6,689 nucleotides of DNA from JBBKWQ01 sp037969115 (GTDB taxonomy: Bacteria > Actinomycetota > Acidimicrobiia > Acidimicrobiales > Ilumatobacteraceae): contig JBBKWQ010000095.1 of the NCBI GenBank assembly GCA_037969115.1, positions 1 through 6,689 of the forward strand. The letters run 5' to 3'. Positions 1 to 5,748 of this stretch are shown in pieces. Every line of letters begins with the position of its first letter. Within the stretch, counting starts at the first letter, position 1. The translations under genes were made by a program, and so were the position numbers. Under the pieces are notes generated by a model that was given only the letters and a program-made list of their open reading frames with translations, made no database searches and was not told the DNA's origin.

Positions 1-275
1 TGACGAGCCGTGTGATGTGCTGCAGCCGATGAGAACGACGGAGAAAATCGGGCGCCGAACGCGATGAGCCGACAGGATGTTCAGATCGGGGGCACGATCC
101 ACCCACCACCAACGACGCCGTCCAAGCGGTGCTCACCCTGGCAGCGCGCGACGTCGACGAGGCGTGGCTTGCGGACTGACATCACCAACGAGTCACAATC
201 CGAATCTGAACCAGGAATGCGGCTCGGTACTCACCGGTCGAAACCGCCCGCGACGAGCGCGCTTCCGGCGAAGTA
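1..275. other. No recognisable gene (window start)
   Basis: I see no credible gene here. The frames that are open on either strand translate to Arg/Pro/Ser-rich sequence without protein-like character. A short plus-frame tail ending at the TGA at 177-179 reads like protein (VLTLAARDVDEAWLAD), but it has no usable start upstream and could be the remnant of a broken gene or chance. A small hairpin, GATCG (84-88) with CGATC (95-99), lies beside a TCAGATCG motif and could be a decayed short relative of repeat copy F; this is weak. Confidence 0.4.
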
Positions 276-300
276 GCACGCCTACGAACCGACGGAGGCC

Positions 301-384
301 GACAGCTCGATAATCCCGGCTCGCGCCACTCGCTGTGCCCGTCCGAGAACGGCACATCTTCGGGCGACGAGGTGCTCGTAAACG
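301..384 (-). repeat. Structured repeat copy A (attC-like)
   Basis: This is one of seven related intergenic elements. On the plus strand it has GCTCGATAATC at 305-315 and CGGCAC at 350-355 (45 bp apart), then GTGCTCGTAAACG at 372-384. An imperfect stem is visible: CTCG (306-309) pairs with CGAG (368-371) and CCCG (315-318) with CGGG (361-364), separated by a lopsided bubble. Bases 337-355 are identical to 6214-6232 in copy E (19 of 19). To the left, 276-300 also resembles 3815-3840 next to copy B (GCACGCCT, GGAGGCC). It lies about 60 bp past the stop of the minus-strand regulator gene. Relation to integron attC sites is inference. Confidence 0.65.
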
Positions 385-444
385 TGCGAGGTGCGCGGAC
401 ACGCCGGTGCGTGTCAGATGCCGTCGGCGATGGGCTCGCTCGAC

Positions 445-846
445 TCAGACTGGGCTCCACCAGGTGAGTGATGCAACGGTGCGTCCCGAAGTCTGCGCTG
501 TGTTGGCAAGCCGCTGAATCGTCGTGCGTGTCGTGGATCGACGCCCGGACCCGTCCTCGACGAGTGCCATGTCGACGCGAATCGTTCCGGTGCCCGCATC
601 CGCAAGCGGCGTGCCGTCGACCAGGGAGCCAGTGATGAACTTCTCGGGTGCGTCACCGGTCCACGCGATGAGGGCCAGTACGCCGTCGGCCTCAGCACCG
701 GCAGCAGTTCGAAAACGTCGAATCGTCGACGCCGCCACACCGACCTCTCGCGCCAACGCCATCATGGTCAGGCCACGCTCGTCGCGCAGTTGATCGATCC
801 GGCAACTCAACTCGGCCAGGTCGAACGGCCGCCGCGAAGCAAGCAT
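445..846 (-). CDS. Small XRE-type helix-turn-helix regulator
   Basis: A predicted cytoplasmic DNA-binding protein of 133 residues. The N-terminal half (about residues 9-72) contains an XRE/Cro-like helix-turn-helix: a leading helix (LAELSCRIDQLRDERGLT), then MALAREVGVAASTIRRF as the turn and recognition helix, followed by a helix ending APEKFI. This matches small actinobacterial XRE regulators. The C-terminal half (TIRVDMALVEDG to SLTWWSPV) has no known domain that I recognise and may serve for dimerisation. I chose the ATG at 846: a TACAGT hexamer (854-859, minus) lies 7 nt before it, as expected for a leaderless mRNA, and there is no Shine-Dalgarno. A GTG at 855 would add three residues. 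It sits alone between repeat copies G and A and has no partner gene. Its target is unknown; autoregulation is plausible. Confidence 0.75.
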   Translation of the reverse strand: MLASRRPFDLAELSCRIDQLRDERGLTMMALAREVGVAASTIRRFRTAAGAEADGVLALIAWTGDAPEKFITGSLVDGTPLADAGTGTIRVDMALVEDGSGRRSTTRTTIQRLANTAQTSGRTVASLTWWSPV

Positions 847-853
847 GGGCGTC

Positions 854-859
854 ACTGTA
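854..859 (-). promoter_or_regulatory. Candidate -10 box for the XRE regulator
   Basis: TACAGT on the minus strand fits the actinobacterial TANNNT pattern. It stands 7 nt before the ATG at 846, so transcription would begin at or next to the start codon. No good -35 is visible at the usual distance. This box overlaps the alternative GTG start, which argues for the ATG. Confidence 0.35.
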
Positions 860-894
860 GGCGTGGCGCACCGGGCGCCAGCCGAAGCCTTGGA

Positions 895-964
895 GCGATC
901 AGAACAACATCGAGACCACGGCAGCCTGACCGATCTTGATCGGCACGTCCGATCGGTCGGGCCC
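895..964 (-). repeat. Structured repeat copy G (attC-like)
   Basis: This is the most diverged full-length copy. GATCAGAACAAC at 897-908 matches GCTCAGATCAAC of copy D in 10 of 12 positions, and CGGCAC at 941-946 follows at exactly 44 bp, as in copies C, D and E. Read on the minus strand, the proximal half ends in GACGTGCCG, close to GGAAGTGCCG of copy B. It contains its own strong pairings (CCGATC/GATCGG at 930-935 and 938-943). It lies about 40-50 bp upstream of the XRE regulator start, a spacing much like that of F to its gene and D to parD. Confidence 0.5.
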
Positions 965-1081
965 GCTCAGAACGCTCAGCCCGGAGCGTGACGAAGCGAC
1001 CCAGTAGACGCGCTCTCCGCTGCCGGTTTCTGGGCGGCTCGTTGTGGCTGCGGCGGGCACGTTCTGATCACCGCGAACCTT

Positions 1082-1096
1082 CGTGGTCAGACCACG
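1082..1096. promoter_or_regulatory. Perfect 15-bp dyad, candidate operator
   Basis: CGTGGTC-A-GACCACG is a perfect 7-bp inverted repeat around one central base, 83 bp before the DoxX-like start. A single half-site GACCACG recurs at 914-920. The size and position suit a dimeric regulator such as the response regulator or the XRE protein encoded nearby, but which protein binds is unknown. Confidence 0.35.
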
Positions 1097-1179
1097 GTCG
1101 CCGGGCTCGGCTGTCGACCGATCGGTTGATCGAACAAGCCACCTGGCGGTCGATGCGCTGGATCGGCTCGATCGGCACC

Positions 1180-1761
1180 ATGGATGACATGACTAAACCA
1201 CTGATCATCCACCGTTCCACACCTGCAGCGGAGCACTCCGTAGAGCCATCCCAGGTGGCTCCCACCAATTCGATGTGGACGGCCCGTGTCGCACGGGTTC
1301 TCACTGGGTCGCTTGCGTTGTTCCTGATCTCGTCGGGGGCCGCCAAGTTCGGTGGCGGGCACGTCTTCCAGTTCATCGAGCACAAGTCCGCGATCGGCCT
1401 CTTCCACCCGTTCTCGAATTACGTGGTCGGCGCCGCGGAGGTCGTCGCTGGGGCCTTCATCCTGTTCCGTCGCACTCGACTGGCCGGCGCGTTGGTCGCG
1501 TCGTTCGTGATGGTCGGCGCCGTCGCGTTCCACCTGTCGCCCTGGCTCGGGGTGTCGACGCCGACCGGACTGACCGAGGGTGCGGCCGCTCCGTGGACCG
1601 CTGATGACTTCGTCTCGACGACCACGGTTGTACCGTTCGTCCTGGCGATCGTGACCTGTTTCGGGTCGCTGTTGGTGATGCGCTCCGCGTGGCGAACCCG
1701 CACGGGTACCTCAGCGACGGTGCTCCGAGCGAAGCGAGCTGGGCGTGCAGCGGCTGCCTGA
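1180..1761 (+). CDS. DoxX-like integral membrane protein
   Basis: A 193-residue inner-membrane protein with four predicted helices (about residues 38-56, 81-96, 100-119 and 150-167). The segment around helices 1-3, with SSGAAKFGG, a polar loop, VVGAAEVVAGAFILF and AFHLSPWLG, has the pattern of the DoxX/DoxX-like family. These small four-helix proteins have loosely defined redox or envelope roles in bacteria. The extracytoplasmic loop between helices 3 and 4 is long. The tail after residue 167 is Arg/Ala-rich and probably cytoplasmic. The ATG at 1180 was chosen because sequence upstream in the same frame is not protein-like; the ATG at 1189 is an equally possible start, and neither has a clear Shine-Dalgarno. 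The gene precedes the sensor kinase by 55 bp in the same direction, so it probably belongs to that operon. Family assignment is by pattern; the precise function is unknown. Confidence 0.7.
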   Translation: MDDMTKPLIIHRSTPAAEHSVEPSQVAPTNSMWTARVARVLTGSLALFLISSGAAKFGGGHVFQFIEHKSAIGLFHPFSNYVVGAAEVVAGAFILFRRTRLAGALVASFVMVGAVAFHLSPWLGVSTPTGLTEGAAAPWTADDFVSTTTVVPFVLAIVTCFGSLLVMRSAWRTRTGTSATVLRAKRAGRAAAA

Positions 1762-1802
1762 GCGCTTCGGCACGATCGGTACGATCGCTGTCGGGCGAAG
1801 TC

Positions 1803-1809
1803 AGGGAGG
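1803..1809 (+). promoter_or_regulatory. Shine-Dalgarno fixing the kinase start
   Basis: AGGGAGG lies 7 nt before the ATG at 1817. It selects this start over the in-frame ATG at 1745, which would overlap the end of the DoxX-like gene. Confidence 0.75.
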
Positions 1810-1816
1810 ATGGACC

Positions 1817-2992
1817 ATGGGGAATGAGGACAGTCGGCGCGATGCTCCCGTCGGCCGGCTGGCTCGTGTGTGGTCGGCAATCGCGATTGCGTGCGTGCTG
1901 GCCGGACTGGTACTCACCTTTGATCCTGACTTTGCCAGCCTCGGTTCGACTGTGGTCACCTTGATCCCGTTCCTCCTGCTTCCGATCATCGGCGTCGCAG
2001 CGGTGAGTCTTCCCGAGCGGGGTCCGTCGTCGACGCTCACGGTCACGACGATCGTGGCGATCGCTGGCTGGGCCATCCTGATCATCGACGACGATCGTTG
2101 GTCGATTCTCACCTTCGCACTGCTCGGGTTGTGCTTCTCCGTCGAGCGGGGGTTCGGTGTCGTCCTCGCGCTGGCGGTCTCCACGATTTGGACGGCTGCG
2201 TGGATCGACGACGGTGTCGAGGGATGGCAGCTCCTCATCCCGCTCGCCGTATTCGGCGCCGGGGTGATCCTGTGGTCGACATTGCGACGCGCCGAGATCG
2301 AGAGCGCGACCCTCGCCGAAATGGTCGAGCGGCTCGAGACGGCGCAAGCCGACCTCGCAGCCGCCGAGCACGAACGTGGGGTGCTCGCCGAGCGTGCCCG
2401 TTTCGCGGGCGAGATCCACGACACCCTCGCCCAGGGCTTCACATCGATCGTCGTACTCAGTCGTGCCGCTCAGCGCACCGGCGACCTCACCGATGCGGTG
2501 AGCGAGATCGAATCGGTCGCCCAAGACCACCTGGTCGCCGCGCGTCGGCTCGTCGCGGCGATCGGCCCGGCCGACCTCGAATCGCTGTCGCTCGCCGATG
2601 CGATGCGCCGACAACTCGGTCAGACCATCGACCCTGCGAGCACGACGGCGCACTTCGAAGTGAGCGGCGACACCGCCCGCCTTCCGGCCGAGGTCGAGGT
2701 CACGCTGTTCCGCGGGCTTCAAGAGACGCTTCTCAACGTCCGTAAACACGCCGAGGCGACCCGCGTCCACGTCACCCTCAGTTATCTCGGCGACGTCGTG
2801 GCACTCGACGTTCGCGACGACGGACGCGGCTTCGCCGACGGAAACGTGGCCGACCACGGCGACCTCACTGGTGGGCAAGGAATGCGAGCACTCCGGAACC
2901 GCACCGAGGCCCTCGGCGGCGAGCTGACCATCGAAACAACCTCCACCGGCGGCTCAGCCGTCTCACTGCAACTGCCAGCGGTGCCGTCATGA
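1817..2992 (+). CDS. NarL-type sensor histidine kinase
   Basis: A 391-residue membrane sensor kinase that should phosphorylate the regulator encoded directly downstream. The N-terminal half has about six hydrophobic helices (residues 18-35, 43-64, 73-90, 95-109, 112-130, 137-156) and no separate sensor domain, so it probably senses within or near the membrane. A coiled linker (about 157-195) leads to the HisKA_3 dimerisation helix ERARFAGEIHDTLAQGF, with the phosphoacceptor His201. The HATPase_c domain follows, with N box N307 in LNVRKHAEA, G1 box DDGRGF from residue 334, and GGQGMRALRNRTEALGG as G2 region. All key residues are present. This resembles the NarL/DesK-like kinases common in actinobacteria. 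Its TGA overlaps the regulator ATG (ATGA at 2989-2992), so the two are translationally coupled. The signal is unknown; the DoxX-like neighbour is a candidate partner. Confidence 0.93.
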   Translation: MGNEDSRRDAPVGRLARVWSAIAIACVLAGLVLTFDPDFASLGSTVVTLIPFLLLPIIGVAAVSLPERGPSSTLTVTTIVAIAGWAILIIDDDRWSILTFALLGLCFSVERGFGVVLALAVSTIWTAAWIDDGVEGWQLLIPLAVFGAGVILWSTLRRAEIESATLAEMVERLETAQADLAAAEHERGVLAERARFAGEIHDTLAQGFTSIVVLSRAAQRTGDLTDAVSEIESVAQDHLVAARRLVAAIGPADLESLSLADAMRRQLGQTIDPASTTAHFEVSGDTARLPAEVEVTLFRGLQETLLNVRKHAEATRVHVTLSYLGDVVALDVRDDGRGFADGNVADHGDLTGGQGMRALRNRTEALGGELTIETTSTGGSAVSLQLPAVPS

Positions 2993-3621
2993 TCACGCTG
3001 CTGATCGTCGACGATCACCCAATCGTGCGCAGCGGGCTCGCGACCCTCCTCGCCGCGGAAGACGACATCGACGTCGTCGGCGAAGCCGGCAACGGAGCCG
3101 ACGCCGTTGCTGCTGCACTGGCGCTGAGGCCCTCGGCGACGCTCATGGACCTGCGCATGCCCGACGTCGACGGCGTCGAAGCGATCGCCCGGATCACAGC
3201 GGAATGGCCCGACGCAGCAATCATCGTGCTCACGACGTACGACACCGACGAGGCCATCGTGCGCGCGATCGAAGCCGGCGCCTCCGGCTACCTGCTCAAA
3301 GACGCGCCGCCGAAAACACTGCTCGACGCAGTCCGCCGAGCCGCTGCCGGCGAAACCGTGCTTGCGCCGCCCGTCGCACGACGACTCATGGAGCGAGTCC
3401 GCAACCCTGCAGCAGGTGCCCTCTCCCAGCGCGAGATCGAAGTCCTCCGCGAAGTCGCAGCAGGTAATACCAACGCCCAGATCGCGGACCGACTCCACAT
3501 CAGCCACGCAACGGTCAAGACACACCTGCTGCACATCTACGACAAACTCGGTGTCGCCGACCGAGCAGCAGCCGTCGCACACGCCTACGACTCGAACATC
3601 CTCACCCCACGCAACAACTGA
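2989..3621 (+). CDS. NarL/FixJ-family response regulator
   Basis: A 210-residue DNA-binding response regulator, the evident partner of the upstream kinase. The receiver domain (about residues 1-117) has the acidic pair D8/D9, the phosphoacceptor D54 in LMDLRMPDVDG, T82 in VLTTYD and K104 in GYLLKD. A short linker precedes a LuxR/GerE helix-turn-helix (about residues 144-204: LSQREIEVLREVAAGNTNAQIADRLHISHATVKTHLLHIYDKLGV), which is complete. Length and order are normal for the family. Phosphorylation by the kinase should promote dimerisation and DNA binding. Its targets are not visible; the DoxX-like gene of the same operon, or the 15-bp dyad before it, is a reasonable guess. It ends the operon and is followed by 444 bp without a gene. 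Confidence 0.95.
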   Translation: MITLLIVDDHPIVRSGLATLLAAEDDIDVVGEAGNGADAVAAALALRPSATLMDLRMPDVDGVEAIARITAEWPDAAIIVLTTYDTDEAIVRAIEAGASGYLLKDAPPKTLLDAVRRAAAGETVLAPPVARRLMERVRNPAAGALSQREIEVLREVAAGNTNAQIADRLHISHATVKTHLLHIYDKLGVADRAAAVAHAYDSNILTPRNN

Positions 3622-3650
3622 ACCCAGTCACGGTCGGGGGTCGGCATCGG

Positions 3651-3696
3651 GGTCAGAGCAGGCTTGCAGTAGCCCCCTCGTCGCCCGAATCTGACC
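3651..3696 (+). terminator. Weak candidate terminator after the operon
   Basis: GGTCAGA and TCTGACC form a perfect 7-bp stem 30 bp past the regulator stop. The loop is long (32 nt) and no T-run follows, so this is only a possible transcript end or stabilising hairpin. Confidence 0.2.
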
Positions 3697-3838
3697 GCAG
3701 CTTGGAAGCGCCGAGCCCGCAGCTCATCGCACTCGATCGCTCATCCGGCCACCCAAGTCCGAGCGAGAATCGACAGCCAGAATGCTCGCTGCTCCTTGCA
3801 TCGCCCGCGACTTCGCACGCCTGCGGAACGACCGGAGG

Positions 3839-3909
3839 CCGCTCGATAATCGCGCCCCCACGAGTGCAGTCGAACCCGCTCGTATCGGCACTTCCGCGAG
3901 CGGTTACCC
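3839..3909 (-). repeat. Structured repeat copy B (attC-like)
   Basis: GCTCGATAATC (3841-3851) is identical to copy A, and CGGCAC (3886-3891) follows at the same 45-bp distance. The outer arms CCGCTCG (3839-3845) and CGAGCGG (3897-3903) are a perfect 7-bp inverted repeat, then GGTTACCC (3902-3909). Resemblance to A runs past both ends: on the right, GCTCGAGAACATGCGAGG (3910-3927) against GCTCGTAAACGTGCGAGG; on the left, GCACGCCT (3815-3822) and GGAGGCC (3834-3840). It lies about 140 bp past the SnoaL-like stop, further than the other copies are from their genes. Confidence 0.65.
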
Positions 3910-4065
3910 GCTCGAGAACATGCGAGGAGTCCCGGTTGAGTCGTCGGCCATGGCCGGCCGCCGCATGTGCCGGTTGACGCAAGTTCGATGGGCATGGAAC
4001 CGGGCGGCACCGTGCTCGCGCGCGACGTCCGTATGTGAGCGTGAACTTCCGGTCGCGCGGGCGGA

Positions 4066-4452
4066 TCAGCTGAGTTCTCGAACCCTGACGGTGTCGACGT
4101 GCTGTTGAAACGTCGCAAGCTGGCCATCGGCAACGGTCCACACGTGGGCCATCTTCACCACGGCAGATGCTCCGGAGCTCTTGTGCTTCCAACGGTAGTT
4201 GCCGAGGGCCACGACGGTGTCGCCCTCGGCCACGATCTGGTCGGGAACCGCGGCGAACTCATCGCCGACCTCTCCGAGCCGCATGAACACACCTTCAACC
4301 ACTGCCTGGGGGCCGATGTATGTGCCGGCGAGTGGGAACCCGTCGGCCTCGGACCACTCGATATTCTCAGCCATCGCGCCCAGGACGGCCGGAACGTCAC
4401 CCTGAGCAAAGCTCGCATAGACACTTTCGACGATCTCTTTATTCGTAGGCAT
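4066..4452 (-). CDS. SnoaL-like (NTF2-fold) small protein
   Basis: A 128-residue soluble protein with the layout of the SnoaL-like/ketosteroid-isomerase-related family, a cone-shaped alpha+beta fold that can be an enzyme, a cyclase-like protein or a ligand binder. Visible marks are the N-terminal helices (EIVESVYASFAQGDVPAVL) followed by MAENIEWSEA, the middle GTYIGPQAVVEGVF, the strands IVAEGDTVVALGNYRWKH, and the end AHVWTVADGQLATFQQHVDT. The length is typical. The start at 4452 is fixed by a strong Shine-Dalgarno 6 nt upstream, making it the only minus-strand gene here with a clear one. It stands alone between repeats C and B. No catalytic residues can be assigned, and the substrate is unknown. 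Confidence 0.85.
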   Translation of the reverse strand: MPTNKEIVESVYASFAQGDVPAVLGAMAENIEWSEADGFPLAGTYIGPQAVVEGVFMRLGEVGDEFAAVPDQIVAEGDTVVALGNYRWKHKSSGASAVVKMAHVWTVADGQLATFQQHVDTVRVRELS

Positions 4453-4458
4453 TTCGAT

Positions 4459-4466
4459 CCCTCCTT
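4459..4466 (-). promoter_or_regulatory. Shine-Dalgarno of the SnoaL-like gene
   Basis: AAGGAGGG on the minus strand, 6 nt before the ATG at 4452. It decides the start against longer open reading upstream. Confidence 0.8.
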
Positions 4467-4500
4467 GTCGGCCCCGATGGACGACCTGTTGAGTATTGCA

Positions 4501-4514
4501 GGTGCACGTACACC
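4501..4514. promoter_or_regulatory. Near-palindrome upstream of SnoaL-like gene
   Basis: GGTGCACGTACACC matches its own reverse complement at 12 of 14 positions. It lies about 50 bp before the SnoaL-like start, in the place expected for an operator. An AATACT motif (4493-4498, minus) close by could be part of a -10 region. Both are tentative. Confidence 0.2.
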
Positions 4515-4604
4515 ACAAGACCGGCGTCCGTGATCGACTCCGTCGAGGGTGCTCATCCGCCGTTCCGAGCCGGCGACGCTCGCAATCTCGGACACGCTGA
4601 GAAC

Positions 4605-4671
4605 ACTCATATCGACAATCAACCCAGCCCTCGTGACCCACTCTGGTACGGCACGTGAGGGTGCGTTACTC
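4605..4671 (-). repeat. Structured repeat copy C (attC-like)
   Basis: ACTCATATCGAC (4605-4616) corresponds to GCTCATATCAAC of copy E, and CGGCAC (4649-4654) follows at 44 bp. GTTAC at 4665-4669 corresponds to GGTTACC of copy B. The element overlaps the 3' end of parE: the toxin stop codon (4666-4668, minus) lies within its GTTAC motif. A smaller hairpin, CGCCG (4558-4562) with CGGCG (4571-4575), preceded by GCTCATC and followed by GCTCGCAA, might be a second, short copy between C and the next gene, but this is doubtful. Confidence 0.55.
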
Positions 4672-4989
4672 GTACTCGATATTCGCGAGGAGTGCTGCGA
4701 TGTCCTGGGCATCGGCAAGCAGACGGACAACATCGACGCGATCGCCTTGGGCGAAGTAGAACCAGCCGCACGGGAAGTTCACGATGCGGCGGACACGCAG
4801 CCCATCGATGCCGCACAACTCTCCAACGCGTGGCGACCCGGCACCGGGCATTCGTCCGATCGCATCCAGCGCGTCCAACGCTGCATCGAAGAAGCGTTCG
4901 CCGAGGTCGAAGCCGCCCTCACGCCGGTAGTGCTGCGCCCGTTCGACGAGATCGACTTCTGCCTGCGGGCGAAGAATCCGGCGCGTCAC
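4666..4989 (-). CDS. parE: ParE-family toxin of a type II TA pair
   Basis: A 107-residue RelE/ParE-superfamily toxin. Typical features are the opening RRILRPQAEVDLVERAQHYRREGG, a helical hairpin (FFDAALDALDAIGRMPGAGSPR), and the C-terminal strands LRVRRIVNFPCGWFYFAQGDRVDVVRLLADAQDI, which follow the ParE pattern. ParE toxins act on DNA gyrase, whereas RelE relatives cut mRNA; the antitoxin type and overall pattern favour ParE, but the target is inferred. Translation starts at a GTG that overlaps the antitoxin stop (GTGA at 4989-4986, minus), giving coupled synthesis. Repeat copy C overlaps its stop codon. The protein looks complete. Confidence 0.88.
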   Translation of the reverse strand: MTRRILRPQAEVDLVERAQHYRREGGFDLGERFFDAALDALDAIGRMPGAGSPRVGELCGIDGLRVRRIVNFPCGWFYFAQGDRVDVVRLLADAQDIAALLANIEYE

Positions 4990-5237
4990 GCTTCCGCGCC
5001 GAGTGCCCGCTCGCGCAGCTCGGCAATCACGTCGTCTGATGCTTCGCGGCCCTCGCCCGATGCGAGCCCGTCAGCGATGAGATCGCGCAGGCGTTGAGCG
5101 GCCTGCTCGTGCTGGTCACGGCGAATCAGCTCGCGCAGGTACTCACTCGTGTTGCCGTAGCTTCCGTCGCTGACGCGCGCGTCGATGTAGTCGCGCATGT
5201 TCTCAGGGAGGGCAAAGCTCATCGTGTTGCGACTCAT
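4986..5237 (-). CDS. parD: ParD-like ribbon-helix-helix antitoxin
   Basis: An 83-residue antitoxin and autorepressor. The N-terminal ribbon-helix-helix (about residues 5-42: TMSFALPENMRDYIDARVSDGSYGNTSEYLRELIRRDQ) contains the GSYGNTSEYLRELIR signature of ParD/CopG antitoxins. The acidic, probably flexible C-terminal part (about 45-83) should wrap the toxin. The ATG at 5237 sits 6 nt past a candidate -10 and has no useful Shine-Dalgarno, so a leaderless message is likely; an internal ATG at codon 6 would remove only the start of the ribbon. It is first in the two-gene operon, the usual order for parDE. Repression by ParD and by the ParDE complex at the CAAC/GTTG repeats just upstream is expected from the family. 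Confidence 0.92.
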   Translation of the reverse strand: MSRNTMSFALPENMRDYIDARVSDGSYGNTSEYLRELIRRDQHEQAAQRLRDLIADGLASGEGREASDDVIAELRERALGAEA

Positions 5238-5243
5238 GACTCC

Positions 5244-5272
5244 AGTCTGCTCTCACTATCAACCGTTGTCAA
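5244..5272 (-). promoter_or_regulatory. parDE promoter
   Basis: On the minus strand TTGACA (5267-5272) is a perfect -35 consensus, followed after 17 bp by CAGACT (5244-5249) as a weak -10. Six bases separate this from the parD ATG, which predicts a leaderless transcript. Confidence 0.5.
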
Positions 5273-5273
5273 C
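5260..5273. promoter_or_regulatory. Candidate ParD operator
   Basis: CAAC-C-GTTG-T-CAAC gives alternating half-sites at 5260-5263, 5265-5268 and 5270-5273, covering the -35 box. A further CAAC at 5285-5288 lies inside repeat copy D. Closely spaced short half-sites are typical for ribbon-helix-helix autorepressors, so binding here would block RNA polymerase. Confidence 0.45.
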
Positions 5274-5274
5274 G

Positions 5275-5343
5275 CCGCTCAGATCAACGGAAGCCAACTG
5301 GCGCAAGCCCCACGCGCGAACGGCACTTCTCCGAGCGGGTACC
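5275..5343 (-). repeat. Structured repeat copy D (attC-like)
   Basis: GCTCAGATCAAC (5277-5288) matches GCTCATATCAAC of copy E in 11 of 12 positions, and CGGCAC (5321-5326) follows at 44 bp. Outer arms CCGCTC (5275-5280) and GAGCGG (5333-5338) pair perfectly. After an uneven bubble GAAG (5290-5293) pairs with CTTC (5326-5329). GGGTACC at 5337-5343 ends it. It lies about 30 bp past the stop of the DUF7668-like gene and 37 bp before parD, directly beside the parDE operator. Confidence 0.65.
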
Positions 5344-5373
5344 TGCACCAGATCGATCGCCCCGGCCGAGCGG

Positions 5374-5742
5374 TCAGAGCACGTGGACGTCGTGAATCGA
5401 CGCCGAACCCCGTGGGTCGACGATGACCTCGGCGGAAAGATCGCTGGGACTCTCCGCCTCCGTCCAAAGCGGCAGCACAACATGCCACCCACCGTCGTCC
5501 GTGCGTATCGCGTCCGACTCCGGATGGGTCCAGATCTCAGGTGGCTGGGGAACGAGCCGAGCGCCATCGGCGCCGTAACCGCGCACCCTGACCAGCAGCT
5601 CCGGTTCCTGGCCCGCCACGAGCCGATCGAGCTGTTCCGCGATGGCTGAGCGCAGGCTGACTGGGACTCCGTCCACAATTCCGATGGTAGTGGTCCTAGG
5701 TGATTGTCCTTGATCTCGCTCGTCCGAATAGCGCACCGCCAC
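5374..5742 (-). CDS. Small hypothetical protein, DUF7668-like
   Basis: A 122-residue soluble protein with no signal peptide or membrane helix. A helical part (about residues 25-50, VPVSLRSAIAEQLDRLVAGQEPELLVRVR) precedes the section WHVVLPLWTEAESPSDLSAEVIVDP and a terminal IHDVHVL. The PLWTEEE.SDL pattern with a closing D.HVL resembles, from memory, small actinobacterial proteins of the DUF7668 type; this should be treated as tentative and no function is known. The start is a GTG at 5742, supported by a TGAAAT hexamer exactly 6 nt upstream (leaderless). An in-frame GTG at 5673 would give a shorter protein starting at VDGVPV. It lies alone between repeats F and D, so it behaves like a single-gene cassette. 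Confidence 0.65.
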   Translation of the reverse strand: MAVRYSDERDQGQSPRTTTIGIVDGVPVSLRSAIAEQLDRLVAGQEPELLVRVRGYGADGARLVPQPPEIWTHPESDAIRTDDGGWHVVLPLWTEAESPSDLSAEVIVDPRGSASIHDVHVL

Positions 5743-5748
5743 GGGCGC

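Larger units (their letters stand above)
856..1179. other. Divergent intergenic region with dyads
   Basis: No credible gene; the open plus frame from 988 translates to an unlikely Arg/Ser-rich leader. The stretch holds repeat copy G, an inverted repeat GACCGATC (928-935) / GATCGGTC (951-958), a small hairpin CGCTC (973-977) / GAGCG (984-988), the perfect 15-bp dyad at 1082-1096, and further GATCGG motifs at 1121-1125 and 1162-1176. Both flanking genes point away from it, so their promoters and operators should lie here. Confidence 0.5.
3622..4065. other. Intergenic region with repeat B
   Basis: The genes on both sides converge on this stretch, and no frame encodes a believable protein. Besides repeat copy B it holds two inverted repeats: GGTCAGA (3651-3657) with TCTGACC (3690-3696), and CCGGTT (3970-3975) with AACCGG (3998-4003). 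It also has a 10-bp palindrome GGCCATGGCC (3947-3956). A CGGCAC followed by CGTGCTCGCG at 4005-4020 could be a decayed further repeat half, but its partner motif is not clear. I see no classical terminator with a T-run. Confidence 0.5.

Noticed and set aside
33..179. Possible gene tail ending VDEAWLAD
   Set aside because: No start codon gives a reasonable protein and only about 17 residues look coding; too little to call a pseudogene.
921..1176. Clustered GATCGG/CGATCG motifs as a specific operator array
   Set aside because: CGATCG-type words are frequent throughout this GC-rich window, so clustering alone is weak evidence.
988..1179. Longer N-terminus for the DoxX-like protein
   Set aside because: The added 64 residues are Arg/Ser-rich and not protein-like, and the stretch holds repeats and dyads expected of a promoter region.
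1457..2878. 473-codon open frame on the minus strand
   Set aside because: It lies opposite the sensor kinase, which has all family motifs; the minus translation is Arg/Asp/Gly-rich with no domain. It is a high-GC shadow frame.
2782..3582. 266-codon open frame on the minus strand
   Set aside because: It is opposite the response regulator and has improbable composition (many Cys, Val and Asp with no fold pattern).
3653..4192. Open frames in the 3622-4065 gap
   Set aside because: Both strands give Arg/Ser/Pro-rich translations that overlap repeat B and the SnoaL-like gene; none has a Shine-Dalgarno or domain.
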